Below, one piece after another: positions 6,747 to 14,738 of a stretch of 32,603 nt of DNA. Source of the DNA: Alphaproteobacteria bacterium (lineage in GTDB: Bacteria; Pseudomonadota; Alphaproteobacteria; CACIAM-22H2); the NCBI GenBank assembly GCA_016793165.1, contig JAEULA010000004.1, forward strand, positions 1 through 32,603, written 5' to 3'. A model generated the notes under the pieces. That model saw nothing but the letters and a program-made list of their open reading frames with translations, had not been told where the DNA came from and searched no databases. How positions within the stretch are numbered: the first letter of the stretch is position 1; every line of letters starts with the position of its first letter. The translations under genes were made by a program, and so were the position numbers.

Positions 6747-8144
6747 ATGATCGACCTGGCGACGCGCTACGACGTGCTCGTCGTCGGCGGCGGCAACGCG
6801 GCGCTGTGCGCCGCGATCACCGCGCGCCTCGCCGGGCGATCCGTTCTCGTCCTCGAGGCCGCGCCGAAATTCTATCGCGGCGGCAACACCCGCCACACGC
6901 GCAACATGCGCTGCGCGCACGACGAGGGGAACGAGGTCCTCACCGGTCCCTACAAGGAGGACGAGTTCTGGGACGATCTCGTTCGGGTGACCGGCGGGAA
7001 CATGGACGAGGCGCTCGCGCGCCTCACGATCGCGCGCTCGAAGGAGCTCTGGGACTGGATGAACGCCCAAGGCGTGCGCTTCCAGCCCTCGCTCGGCGGC
7101 ACGCTCAGCCTCGGTCGTACCAACGCGTTCTTCCTTGGCGGCGGGCGCGCGATGCTCAACGCGCTGTACCGGCGGGCCGAGGATCTCGGAGTGGCGATCG
7201 CCTACGACGCCGAGGTGGTCGACCTCGAGATCGACGGCGGCTTCTTCCTCGGCGCCTCGGTCCGGATCGCCGGGCGCAACGAGACCGTTCGCGCGGCAAC
7301 GCTGGTCGCGGCGAGCGGCGGTTTCGAGTCGAACATCGAGTGGCTGAAGGAATCCTGGGGGCCGGCGGCCGAGAACTTCCTGATCCGGGGCACGCGCTAC
7401 AACCGCGGCACGCTGCTGCGTGTGCTGCGCGACAAAGGTGTCGACCTGCGCGGCGATCCGACCCAATGCCACGCGGTCGCGATCGACGCGCGCTCGCCGA
7501 AATTCGACGGCGGCATCGTCACGCGGCTGGATTGCGTCGTCTTCGGCATCGTCGTCAACCGCGAGGCCGCGCGCTTCTACGACGAGGGGGAGGACTTCTG
7601 GCCCAAGCGCTATGCGATCTGGGGCCGGTTGATCGCAGGCCAGCCCGATCAGATCGGCTACATCGTGTTCGACGCCAAGGCGAAGGGGCTGTTCATGCCG
7701 TCGGTCTATCCGCCGATCGAGGCCCCCACGCTGACGGCGCTCGCAAACGCGCTGGACCTCGATCCGGCGCGGCTGCAGGCGACGGTTGCCGGGTTCAACG
7801 CCGCCGTGCGGCCCGGCAGCTTCGATCCGGCCCGGCTCGACGATTGCCGGACAGAGGGGCTGACGCCGCCGAAGTCGCACTGGGCGCGGACGGTCGATGT
7901 CGCGCCGTTCTATGCCTACCCGGTGCGGCCCGGGATCACATTCACCTATCTCGCCACCCGCATCGACGAGCGGGCGCGGATGATCATGCGCGACGGCTCG
8001 CGCGCGGCGAACATGTTCGCCGCCGGCGAGATCATGGCCGGCAACGTGATGGGCAGGGGATATCTCGCCGGCCTCGGCATGACCATCGGCAGCGTCTTCG
8101 GGCGCATCGCGGGCGCGGAGGCCGCGGCCCATGCACGCAACTGA
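6747..8144 (+). CDS. tcuA: FAD-dependent tricarballylate dehydrogenase-like protein (TcuA)
   Basis: This 465-residue flavoprotein belongs to the fumarate reductase/succinate dehydrogenase flavoprotein superfamily. It most resembles TcuA, which oxidises tricarballylate to cis-aconitate. The FAD-binding Rossmann motif VVGGGNAALCAAITA lies at residues 12-26, with acidic Glu37 ending the second strand. TcuA-like blocks include FYRGGNTRHTRNMRCAHD, FFLGGGRAMLNALYRRAE and a C-terminal FAD contact AGEIMAGNVMGRGYLAGLGM. No signal peptide is seen, so it is cytoplasmic or bound to the inner face of the membrane through TcuB. Its last 14 bp overlap the next gene, tcuB, typical of tightly coupled partners. 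It could act on a related tricarboxylate, since its neighbours differ from the Salmonella tcu operon. Confidence 0.88.
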   Translation: MIDLATRYDVLVVGGGNAALCAAITARLAGRSVLVLEAAPKFYRGGNTRHTRNMRCAHDEGNEVLTGPYKEDEFWDDLVRVTGGNMDEALARLTIARSKELWDWMNAQGVRFQPSLGGTLSLGRTNAFFLGGGRAMLNALYRRAEDLGVAIAYDAEVVDLEIDGGFFLGASVRIAGRNETVRAATLVAASGGFESNIEWLKESWGPAAENFLIRGTRYNRGTLLRVLRDKGVDLRGDPTQCHAVAIDARSPKFDGGIVTRLDCVVFGIVVNREAARFYDEGEDFWPKRYAIWGRLIAGQPDQIGYIVFDAKAKGLFMPSVYPPIEAPTLTALANALDLDPARLQATVAGFNAAVRPGSFDPARLDDCRTEGLTPPKSHWARTVDVAPFYAYPVRPGITFTYLATRIDERARMIMRDGSRAANMFAAGEIMAGNVMGRGYLAGLGMTIGSVFGRIAGAEAAAHARN

Positions 8145-9252
8145 CGTCCAGGCCACGGCGGCGCTGCGCGAGGCCGACCGCCAGATGGCGATCTGCAACG
8201 CCTGCCGCTACTGCGAGGGGCTCTGCGCCGTCTTCCCGGCGATGGAGATGCGCACGGCATTCACCGATGGCGACCTCAACTACCTGGCCAATCTCTGCCA
8301 CGGCTGCGGCGCCTGCTACTACGACTGCCAGTTCGCGCCGCCGCACGAGTTCGCGGTCGACGTGCCGCGCGTCCTGGCCCAGGTCCGTGCCGACTCCTAC
8401 GCCGTCTATGCCTGGCCGCGGCCGCTGGCCGGCCTGTTCCGCCGCAACGGCCTGGCCGTCGCATCGGCTGCCGCGCTCGCCGTCGCCGCGTTCATCGCCG
8501 GCTTCGTCGCCCATGTCGATCCGGCGGCGTTGTTCGCCGTCCATCGCGGACCCGGTGCCTTCTACCGGCTGATGCCGCACGGCGCGATGGTCGCGCTGTT
8601 CGGCGCGGTCTTCCTCTATGCCACGCTCGCGATCGCCATGGGCGTGCGCTCGTTCCTGCGCGACATCGGCGATACCGCGGCGGCGGTCGCGGCGCCGCGA
8701 CCGCTGGCCCGGGCCGCCGGCGATGCGGCGACTCTGCGCTATCTCGACGGCGGCGGGTCGGGCTGCATGAACGCCGACGAGCGGCCCTCGGACGGGCGGC
8801 GGCATTCGCATCATGCGACCTTCTACGGGTTCCTGCTGTGCTTCGCCTCGACCGTCGTGGCGACGCTCTATCACTACGTCCTCGGCCGCGAGGCGCCCTA
8901 TGCGTGGCACGACCTTCCGGTCGTGCTCGGGACGGCCGGCGGCATCGGCCTGCTCGTCGGGCCCGCTGGGCTCCTGGTCGCGAAGCTCCGCCGCGATCCG
9001 GAGACGCGCGATGCGGCGCGATGGGGGATGGACGTCGCCTTCATCGCGATGCTGTTCCTCACCAGCCTGACCGGCCTCGCGCTGCTGGCGCTGCGCGAGA
9101 CGGCCGCGATGGGAATTCTGCTCGCCGTCCATCTCGGCGTCGTCTTCGCCCTGTTCCTGACCTTGCCCTACGGCAAGTTCGTGCACGGGATCTATCGCTT
9201 CGTCGCGCTCGCGCGCTATGCGAAGGAGCGGCGTGAACATGGTCCGGCATGA
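8131..9252 (+). CDS. tcuB: Tricarballylate utilisation Fe-S membrane protein (TcuB)
   Basis: This 373-residue protein takes electrons from reduced TcuA and passes them to the quinone pool. The N-terminal ferredoxin-like part has two four-cysteine clusters: CNACRYCEGLC (Cys22, 25, 28, 32) and CHGCGACYYDC (Cys56, 59, 62, 66), followed by QFAPPHEFAVDVPR, which is typical of TcuB. From about residue 105 onward there are about six hydrophobic helices with several His residues (for example RRHSHHATFYGF). The start overlaps tcuA by 14 bp. The pair links substrate oxidation directly to respiration, which fits with the terminal oxidase cluster nearby, although the two loci are probably separate transcription units. 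Confidence 0.9.
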   Translation: MHATDVQATAALREADRQMAICNACRYCEGLCAVFPAMEMRTAFTDGDLNYLANLCHGCGACYYDCQFAPPHEFAVDVPRVLAQVRADSYAVYAWPRPLAGLFRRNGLAVASAAALAVAAFIAGFVAHVDPAALFAVHRGPGAFYRLMPHGAMVALFGAVFLYATLAIAMGVRSFLRDIGDTAAAVAAPRPLARAAGDAATLRYLDGGGSGCMNADERPSDGRRHSHHATFYGFLLCFASTVVATLYHYVLGREAPYAWHDLPVVLGTAGGIGLLVGPAGLLVAKLRRDPETRDAARWGMDVAFIAMLFLTSLTGLALLALRETAAMGILLAVHLGVVFALFLTLPYGKFVHGIYRFVALARYAKERREHGPA

Positions 9253-9324
9253 CGAAGGTCGTCCCGCAACGCGGCGCCGGTGTCGCGGCTGCCGGCCGGG
9301 CACCGATGCGGCGGAGCCGGCGCC

Positions 9325-10062
9325 TTGACCCCGGGCGACGCGATCCTCGTCGGCGCCATGGCGTTCTTCGCATCGATCGTGGGCGGGCTGGCGGGCTACG
9401 GAACCAACCTTCTGATGCCGCTCGTGCTCGTGCCGATCGTCGGCGCCGAGGCGACGGTGCCGATCCTCGCCGTTTCGGGGCTGGTCAACAACGCCACGCG
9501 GCTCGCGGTGTTCCGCGATCGCGTGGACTGGCCGCGCGTCGCGCCGCTGATTGCCGTCGCGCTGCCGTTCTGCTTCGTCGGCGCGGGCGCCTACAGCCTG
9601 CTGAGCGGGCGGCAGGCCTCCATGGTGATCGGCGTCATGCTCCTGGTCCTGGTGCCCGGCCGCTACCTGCTCAAGCGCTGGCCGCTGCCCGCGTCGCGGC
9701 CTGTGACGCTGGGCGCGGGCGCGCTCTATGGCCTGCTGACCGGCGGCACGCCGGGCGCCGGGATCGTGCTCGTGGCGCTGCTCGTTTCGATGGGGCTCGC
9801 AGGTCCCGCGGTGATCGCGACGGATTCCGCGGTCTCGCTGGTCGTCGGCATCGCGAAGGTGGCGACGTTCCAGGCCCTGGGCGACCTGCCGCCGTCATCA
9901 TGGGTGCTCGCCCTCGTCGTCGGGGGAATCGGCGTGCCCGGGGTCATGGTCGCGCGCTGGCTCGGCGAGCGCATGAGCATGACGCTGCACGGCGCGATCC
10001 TCGACACCGCCATCCTCGCCGGCGGCGCCTTTCTCGTGATGCGCGGCGCCGGATGGACATGA
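9325..10062 (+). CDS. TauE/SafE family membrane permease
   Basis: This protein of about 245 residues, with roughly eight hydrophobic helices, belongs to the TauE/SafE family. Members have been linked to movement of sulfite, sulfoacetate or other organic anions. The repeated family pattern is visible as SIVGGLAGYGTNLLMPLVLVP near the N-terminus and LYGLLTGGTPGAGIVLVALL in the second half. The start is uncertain: TTG at 9325 has GGCGGAG about 8 bases upstream and begins right before the first helix, while an in-frame GTG at 9280 would add a 15-residue polar extension. It lies inside the polycarboxylate operon, 31 bp before the second MmgE/PrpD gene, so it may move a substrate, a product or a co-metabolised sulfonate. 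No direct evidence distinguishes these. Confidence 0.8.
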   Translation: MTPGDAILVGAMAFFASIVGGLAGYGTNLLMPLVLVPIVGAEATVPILAVSGLVNNATRLAVFRDRVDWPRVAPLIAVALPFCFVGAGAYSLLSGRQASMVIGVMLLVLVPGRYLLKRWPLPASRPVTLGAGALYGLLTGGTPGAGIVLVALLVSMGLAGPAVIATDSAVSLVVGIAKVATFQALGDLPPSSWVLALVVGGIGVPGVMVARWLGERMSMTLHGAILDTAILAGGAFLVMRGAGWT

Positions 10063-10093
10063 CCGGGCTGCACGACTTCCAGGGAGGGGTTCC

Positions 10094-11506
10094 GTGAGCG
10101 GCAATGCCGATGTGTCCTTGTCGCGCGAGATCACGCTGCTGTCCGAGTACGTCGCAGGGGCGATCGACCGGCCGCTGCCGGAACGGGTGACGGTGAAGAC
10201 CCGCCAGCACCTTCTGGATTCGCTTTGCGCCATCGTGTCGGGCGCGCGGCTGAAGGCCGGGCTCCTGGCTTCGCGCTACGTCGCCGAGATCGGCGGTGTC
10301 GGAGAGGCGCTGGCGATCGGGACGGGACGCCTCGTTCCGGCAGCCCAGGCCGCCCTCGCCAATGGAATGGCCGGCCATGCCGACGAGACCGACGACTCCC
10401 ATCTGGCCGGCCGCTTCCATCCAGGCTGCGCCATCGTGCCGGCCGCGCTCGCGGTGGCCGAGCGGCAGGACGCGACCGGCGAGGCGCTGCTGCGCGCGGT
10501 GACAGTCGGGTACGACGTCGGCGTTCGCGCCAACCTGTCGCTCGGATTCTCTCGACCCGACACGGTGCGCCACAGCACCCACAGCATCGGGACGGGGTTC
10601 GGCGCCGCCGCCGCCGCCGCCGCGCTGCTGCGACTGCGGCCGCAGCAGGTCCGCCACGTCGTGTCCTATGCCGCGCAGCAGGCCTCCGGCATCCCGTTCT
10701 GGCAGCGCGATCCCTATCACGTGGAGAAGGCCTTCGATTTCGGCGGCATGCCCGCGCGCAACGGCGTCTCCGCGGCGCTGATGGTCGCGGCCGGCTTCTC
10801 CGCGGTCGAGGACCCGCTCGCCGGCCGGCACAGCTTCTTCACGGCCTTCGGCGAGGCCGCGCAGCCGGCACGGATCGTCGAGGCGCTCGGCGAGCGCTTC
10901 GAGATCGAGAACGCGTCGATCAAGAAATGGTGCGTGGGCTCCCCGATCCAGGCCGTGCTCGACGCCGTCACCGCCCTGATCGCCGCGCATCGCCTCCCGG
11001 TCGCGGCAATCGCGCGGATCGCCGTCACCATGCCGGACGACCGCATCCACATCGTCGACGGCCGCTCGATGCCGGATGTCTGCGTGCAGCATCTCGTGGC
11101 GCTCGCGCTTCTGGACGGGACGGTGAGCTTCGAGGCTGCGCACGACCATGATCGGATGACCGATCCCGCCGTCCTCGATCTGCGCCGGCGCATGACTCTG
11201 GTGCCGAGCGCGGAGCTGACGGTCGCCAAGCCCGCACGACAGGCGATCGTCGAGATCGAGACCACCGGCGGCGAGCGGCTGCGTCACCACGCCAAGGCCG
11301 TGCGCGGAACGCCGGAGAATCCGATGACCCAGTCGGAGGTCGATGCCAAGGCGCGCGACCTCGTCGATCCGATCCTCGGCGCGGAACGCGGCGCGGCCCT
11401 CGTGGCTCGGATCGGCGCGCTGGATGCGGGCATGCGTGTGCGCGAGCTGCGCCCGCTGCTCGATGTGCCGCCCGTCGTCGCGGATGGCGCCGGCGGCAGG
11501 GCTTGA
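10094..11506 (+). CDS. MmgE/PrpD family protein, divergent paralogue 2
   Basis: This 470-residue second member of the MmgE/PrpD family has a GTG start supported by GGGAGGGG. The DETDDSH motif (His103) and the GTGFGAAAAAAALLRL helix are family hallmarks. Active-site blocks differ from paralogue 1: the LHAG block is replaced by EKAFDFGG (Lys212 kept, the following His position is Asp215), and the GVVLHPLID block becomes GSPIQAVLD, with Gln286 where paralogue 1 has His291. It therefore probably has a different substrate or chemistry rather than being a simple duplicate. It stands between the TauE/SafE and SDR genes in the same operon. It could work in series with paralogue 1, for example as an isomerase or epimerase, but no specific function can be assigned. 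Confidence 0.85.
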   Translation: MSGNADVSLSREITLLSEYVAGAIDRPLPERVTVKTRQHLLDSLCAIVSGARLKAGLLASRYVAEIGGVGEALAIGTGRLVPAAQAALANGMAGHADETDDSHLAGRFHPGCAIVPAALAVAERQDATGEALLRAVTVGYDVGVRANLSLGFSRPDTVRHSTHSIGTGFGAAAAAAALLRLRPQQVRHVVSYAAQQASGIPFWQRDPYHVEKAFDFGGMPARNGVSAALMVAAGFSAVEDPLAGRHSFFTAFGEAAQPARIVEALGERFEIENASIKKWCVGSPIQAVLDAVTALIAAHRLPVAAIARIAVTMPDDRIHIVDGRSMPDVCVQHLVALALLDGTVSFEAAHDHDRMTDPAVLDLRRRMTLVPSAELTVAKPARQAIVEIETTGGERLRHHAKAVRGTPENPMTQSEVDAKARDLVDPILGAERGAALVARIGALDAGMRVRELRPLLDVPPVVADGAGGRA

Positions 11507-11528
11507 ACGCGGGAAAGGGGAGAGGACG

Positions 11529-12272
11529 ATGGACGAGAAGCCGTTGAAGGGGCAGGTGGCGCTGATCACGGGGGCGCCTCGGCGCATCGGCCGGGCGACG
11601 GCATTGGCGCTCGCGGCCGACGGCGCGGCGGTGGTCGTGCACGCCCGCTCGTCGCGGGCGGACGCGGAGGCGGTGGTGCGCGAGATCGAGGCCGCGGGCG
11701 GCGTCGGGATGGCGCATCTCGCCGACGTGACCGCCGAGTCCGAGGTCGCCGCGATGATGCAGGCGATCGTCGGGCGCTTCGGCCGCATCGACATCCTCGT
11801 GAACAATGCCGCGTTGCGGGGCGAGGTGCCGTTCACCGAGATGTCGTTCGCCACATGGCGCGAGATCACGGGGATCATCCTCGACGGCGCGTTCCTGTGC
11901 GCGCGCGCGGCCTTGCCCCACATGGTCGCGCGCAACTACGGCCGCATCGTCAACATGGGCGGGGTGAGCGCCCATCTCGGCGCGCCGGAACGCGCCCATG
12001 TCGTGACCGCGAAGGCGGGGCTGGTGGGGTTCACTCGGGCGCTGGCGGTGGAGTTCGCGACGCGCGGCATCACGGTCAACTGCGTCGTGCCGGGCAAGAT
12101 CGGCGGGAAGCGCTCGGCGGGATCGGGCAAGGGCATCGCAGGCGCGCCGATCGTCGGGCGCGAGGGTGTGCCGGAGGACGTGTCGGAGGTCGTGCGCATG
12201 CTGTGCCGTCCCTCGAGCGCCTTCGTCACCGGCCAGACCGTGCATGTCAGCGGCGGGATGTATCTCGGATGA
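11529..12272 (+). CDS. SDR-fold protein lacking the catalytic Ser and Tyr
   Basis: This 247-residue protein has the short-chain dehydrogenase/reductase fold. The nucleotide-binding loop TGAPRRIG lies at residues 14-21, with Arg19 in place of a Gly as in pteridine-reductase-like members. NNAA is at 92-95 and the C-terminal GQTVHVSGGMYLG is typical. Aligned on Lys162 (TAKAG), the canonical catalytic Tyr position is Val158 and the catalytic Ser position is Gly145 (VNMGGVSAH), so the standard Ser-Tyr-Lys triad is reduced to Lys. His157, Ser147 or Thr160 might substitute. GGGAAAGGGGAGAGG precedes the ATG. It could be a non-reducing isomerase-like enzyme or a binding protein; annotation as 3-oxoacyl-ACP reductase would be misleading. 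Confidence 0.85.
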   Translation: MDEKPLKGQVALITGAPRRIGRATALALAADGAAVVVHARSSRADAEAVVREIEAAGGVGMAHLADVTAESEVAAMMQAIVGRFGRIDILVNNAALRGEVPFTEMSFATWREITGIILDGAFLCARAALPHMVARNYGRIVNMGGVSAHLGAPERAHVVTAKAGLVGFTRALAVEFATRGITVNCVVPGKIGGKRSAGSGKGIAGAPIVGREGVPEDVSEVVRMLCRPSSAFVTGQTVHVSGGMYLG

Positions 12273-12312
12273 CCGCGACCCGCGCGACGACCGGAGCCCG
12301 GGGGCCCGGCCG

Positions 12313-13062
12313 GTGAGCGTGCGCAAGCGTGACGCTCCGCGATCGCCGGCGCCGACGCCGGGCGGGCGTGTGCACGCGCTCGTGCGCCGGGCCGGCGCCG
12401 GGGACGCCGCCGGGGACACCGGCCTGTCGCGGGCGGAGCACGCCTATTGCCGGCTGCGCGACGCGATCCGCAGCGGCGAGTTGAAGGCCGGCCAGCGTCT
12501 GCGCGAGACCGATGTGGCGGCCTGGCTCGGCGTGAGCCGCACGCCGGTGCGGGAAGCGATCCGCCGCCTGGCCTCCGACCGGCTGATCGAGAATGCGCCG
12601 GGACGGGGTCTCGCAGTCACCACCTTCGACAAGCGGCAGGTGCGCGAGCTCTATTTCGTGCGTGCGGTGCTCGAGGGCGCCGCGGCCGAATTGGCCTCGC
12701 AGCACGCCTCGGATTTCGAGATATCGGTGATGCGCGATCTCCTCGCGCGCATGCGCGGCTGCCTCGACGATCCTGCGGAGACCGCGCGGCTGAACCGGCG
12801 CTTCCACGAGGCGATCTACGAGTCGGCGCGCAACGGCTATCTCGCACAGGCGCTCGGTCCGATGTCCGATTTCATCGCCTTGCTTCCCGGGACCACCTTC
12901 GAGGTTGCCGGTCGGGCCGCCGCCGCGCTCGCCGAGCACGAGGAGATCCTGGCCGCGATCGCCGAGCGCGCCGCGGACCGGGCGGACAAGGCGGCGCGCC
13001 GCCACATCCAGCGCGCGGGAGAGACTCGCATCCGCATGATGTTCGATGCCGGTTCGTCGTAA
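12313..13062 (+). CDS. GntR family transcriptional regulator, FCD subfamily
   Basis: This 249-residue DNA-binding regulator has a polar N-terminal extension (1-40). A winged helix-turn-helix follows at about 42-105, with the GntR signature LKAGQRLRETDVAAWLGVSR and TPVREAIRRL. The FCD ligand domain (about 110-240) has the His residues expected for metal or carboxylate binding: His165 in RRFHEAIYES, His209 in AEHEEIL and His231 in ARRHIQRA. FCD regulators usually sense organic acids, sugars or related carboxylates. It is the last gene of the operon, 40 bp after the SDR gene, with a GTG start at 12313. The TTGTATACAA site at 2229 is its most likely target. The frame extends upstream into the SDR gene, but without recognisable content. 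Confidence 0.9.
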   Translation: MSVRKRDAPRSPAPTPGGRVHALVRRAGAGDAAGDTGLSRAEHAYCRLRDAIRSGELKAGQRLRETDVAAWLGVSRTPVREAIRRLASDRLIENAPGRGLAVTTFDKRQVRELYFVRAVLEGAAAELASQHASDFEISVMRDLLARMRGCLDDPAETARLNRRFHEAIYESARNGYLAQALGPMSDFIALLPGTTFEVAGRAAAALAEHEEILAAIAERAADRADKAARRHIQRAGETRIRMMFDAGSS

Positions 13063-13210
13063 TCGTCGACAGACGGCGGCCGCAGCGGCCCCGATGCGCG
13101 CTGCGACGGCAGGCCCCTGGCGCGCCGGGCGGCGGCCTCGCATGATCGGACGATGCGCCGGATCGACGCGGCGCGATCGCCTTCCCAATCGCATTCGAGG
13201 ACGACACGTC

Positions 13211-13942
13211 GTGCCGCACCACGGACTGGCTCTCGACACCGGCGGCTCGGGTCTTGCCGCCCTCCTGCTGGCGATGCTCATGGCGGGGCTCGGCGGCGGC
13301 CTCACGCATTGCGTGGGGATGTGCGGGCCGTTTGTCATGGCGCAGGTCACGTCCGCCCTGGATCGCGACGGGGCTTCCGGATACGGCATGCTGCAACGGC
13401 TCTCGGGGGCCGCGCTCGTGCCCTATCATCTCGGCCGGACGACGACCTATGTCGGCCTCGGGGCCCTGAGCGCCTCGGTGGTCGGCTTCGTCGGCAATCT
13501 CGCCGGTTTGCGCGTGATCGCGGCGTTCCTGCTCGCGCTGGCGGCGATCGCGATGGTCGCGCAGGCCCTGGGTCGGGGGCTGCCGGCCCTGGGCCGGCTT
13601 TCGGGCCGGGCCGGCGCCGCATTGGTCCCCGCGATCGCGCGCCCGCTGCTGGCACGGCCGACGGGGTGGCGCGGCTACGCGCTCGGCGTCGCGCTCGGCT
13701 TCCTGCCGTGCGGCATTCTCTACGCCGCCTTGGCCGCGGCGGCGGGATCGCAGGATCCCCTGCGCGGCGCGCTGATGATGGCGGCCTTCGCGCTCGGAAC
13801 GGCGCCGGGACTCGTCGGCGTCGGTTGGGCCGGGCTGCTGTTCGGCCGGCGCTGGGCCCGCATCACCGCGATCGCGACGCCGCTGCTCCTGCTCGCGAGC
13901 GCCGCGCTGCTGCTGGCGATGGCGTGGCGGCTGGTGGCCTGA
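13211..13942 (+). CDS. CcdA/DsbD-like membrane protein (DsbD_2; often labelled TauE/SafE)
   Basis: This 243-residue protein has six or so hydrophobic helices and belongs to the cytochrome c biogenesis transmembrane region family. The first helix carries GGLTHCVGMCGPFV (Cys34 and Cys38), and a later helix carries GFLPCGILYAALA (Cys167). Cysteines placed in two helices are the feature by which CcdA and DsbD carry reducing power across the membrane. Genes of this type recur near cbb3 oxidase clusters, where they may supply reductant for haem attachment or copper loading. The GTG at 13211 is chosen because GAGGA lies upstream and the first helix follows closely. It lies just beyond the GntR gene, but probably belongs functionally with the oxidase genes. 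Confidence 0.75.
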   Translation: MPHHGLALDTGGSGLAALLLAMLMAGLGGGLTHCVGMCGPFVMAQVTSALDRDGASGYGMLQRLSGAALVPYHLGRTTTYVGLGALSASVVGFVGNLAGLRVIAAFLLALAAIAMVAQALGRGLPALGRLSGRAGAALVPAIARPLLARPTGWRGYALGVALGFLPCGILYAALAAAAGSQDPLRGALMMAAFALGTAPGLVGVGWAGLLFGRRWARITAIATPLLLLASAALLLAMAWRLVA

Positions 13943-13955
13943 GTCCGCCTGAGCG

Positions 13956-14738
13956 TCAGGGCGTGGTCAGCACGACGTCGCGATAGGCGTGCCAGGTGGC
14001 ATGGCCGATGAGCGGCATGACGACGGCGAGCCCGATGAAGAACGTCGCCATGCCCGCGGCGGTGAAGACGACGATCAGTGCCGCCCAGAGCGCCATCGGT
14101 CGCCAGTTGTGCCGCACGGCCGAGATGCTCGTCATGACCGCGACGAACACGTTCACGTCGCGGTCGAGCAGCATCGGAATCGACACGGCGCCGAGCGAGA
14201 AGGCGCAGACCGCGAGGCAGAGACCGACCACGGTGCCGGTCGCCAGGAACGGGATGCTGACCGGGGAGAAGAAGATCGTGTCGATGATGCTGCCCCAGGT
14301 CGGATGCGCGCCCTGGAAGAAGAGCGCGAAGAGCAGCGTCGCGATGCGGACCCAGGCGAGATTGATGAGCATCAGCACGATGCCGAGATTGGCCAGCTGG
14401 GCGCGATTGCGCAGGATGGCGGCGAGCGCTGCCGCGAGCGTCACCGGTTCCCCGGCCTCGAGGCGGCGGCTGGTCTCGTAGAGTCCGACGGCGACCAGGG
14501 GCGCCACGAGGAAGAATCCCGCCGCCATCGGCAGGGTGAAGTAGGGCATGTCCATCAGGAACAGCGCGGCGACGATCGCCACGCTGATCGCCGCGATGAG
14601 GGCGCCGTAGGCGATGCTGATCCGCGGCGCCGCGAGCATGTCCGCCCAGCCCTTCGCGAGCCACAGCCAGGGCCGATCGATCTCAACCCGGCGGATGAGC
14701 GGCATCGGACCGGCGAAGACGGCGAGCGTGTCGGCCAC
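13956..14738 (-). CDS. DUF2189 family integral membrane protein
   Basis: This 260-residue leftward membrane protein has about six helices and matches the DUF2189 family: a PLIRRVEIDRPWLWLAKGWADM N-terminus ahead of the first helix, then FLVAPLVAVGLYETSRRLE, and MPLIGHATWHAYRDVV at the C-terminus. No biochemical role is established for the family. It is transcribed divergently from ccoN over a 243-bp gap and is convergent with the CcdA-like gene (13-bp gap). A role in oxidase assembly or membrane adaptation to low oxygen is possible from its position only. Confidence 0.85.
   Translation of the reverse strand: MADTLAVFAGPMPLIRRVEIDRPWLWLAKGWADMLAAPRISIAYGALIAAISVAIVAALFLMDMPYFTLPMAAGFFLVAPLVAVGLYETSRRLEAGEPVTLAAALAAILRNRAQLANLGIVLMLINLAWVRIATLLFALFFQGAHPTWGSIIDTIFFSPVSIPFLATGTVVGLCLAVCAFSLGAVSIPMLLDRDVNVFVAVMTSISAVRHNWRPMALWAALIVVFTAAGMATFFIGLAVVMPLIGHATWHAYRDVVLTTP

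Noticed and set aside
5691..8198. 835-codon leftward open frame opposite tctC and tcuA
   Set aside because: It is an antisense shadow with Arg/Asp/Gly-rich composition and no recognisable motif; tctC and tcuA carry clear family signatures on the + strand.
13078..13090. GGCCGCAGCGGCC as a terminator of the polycarboxylate operon
   Set aside because: The usable stem is only about four base pairs with a five-base loop and no T-run, which is expected often by chance at this base composition.
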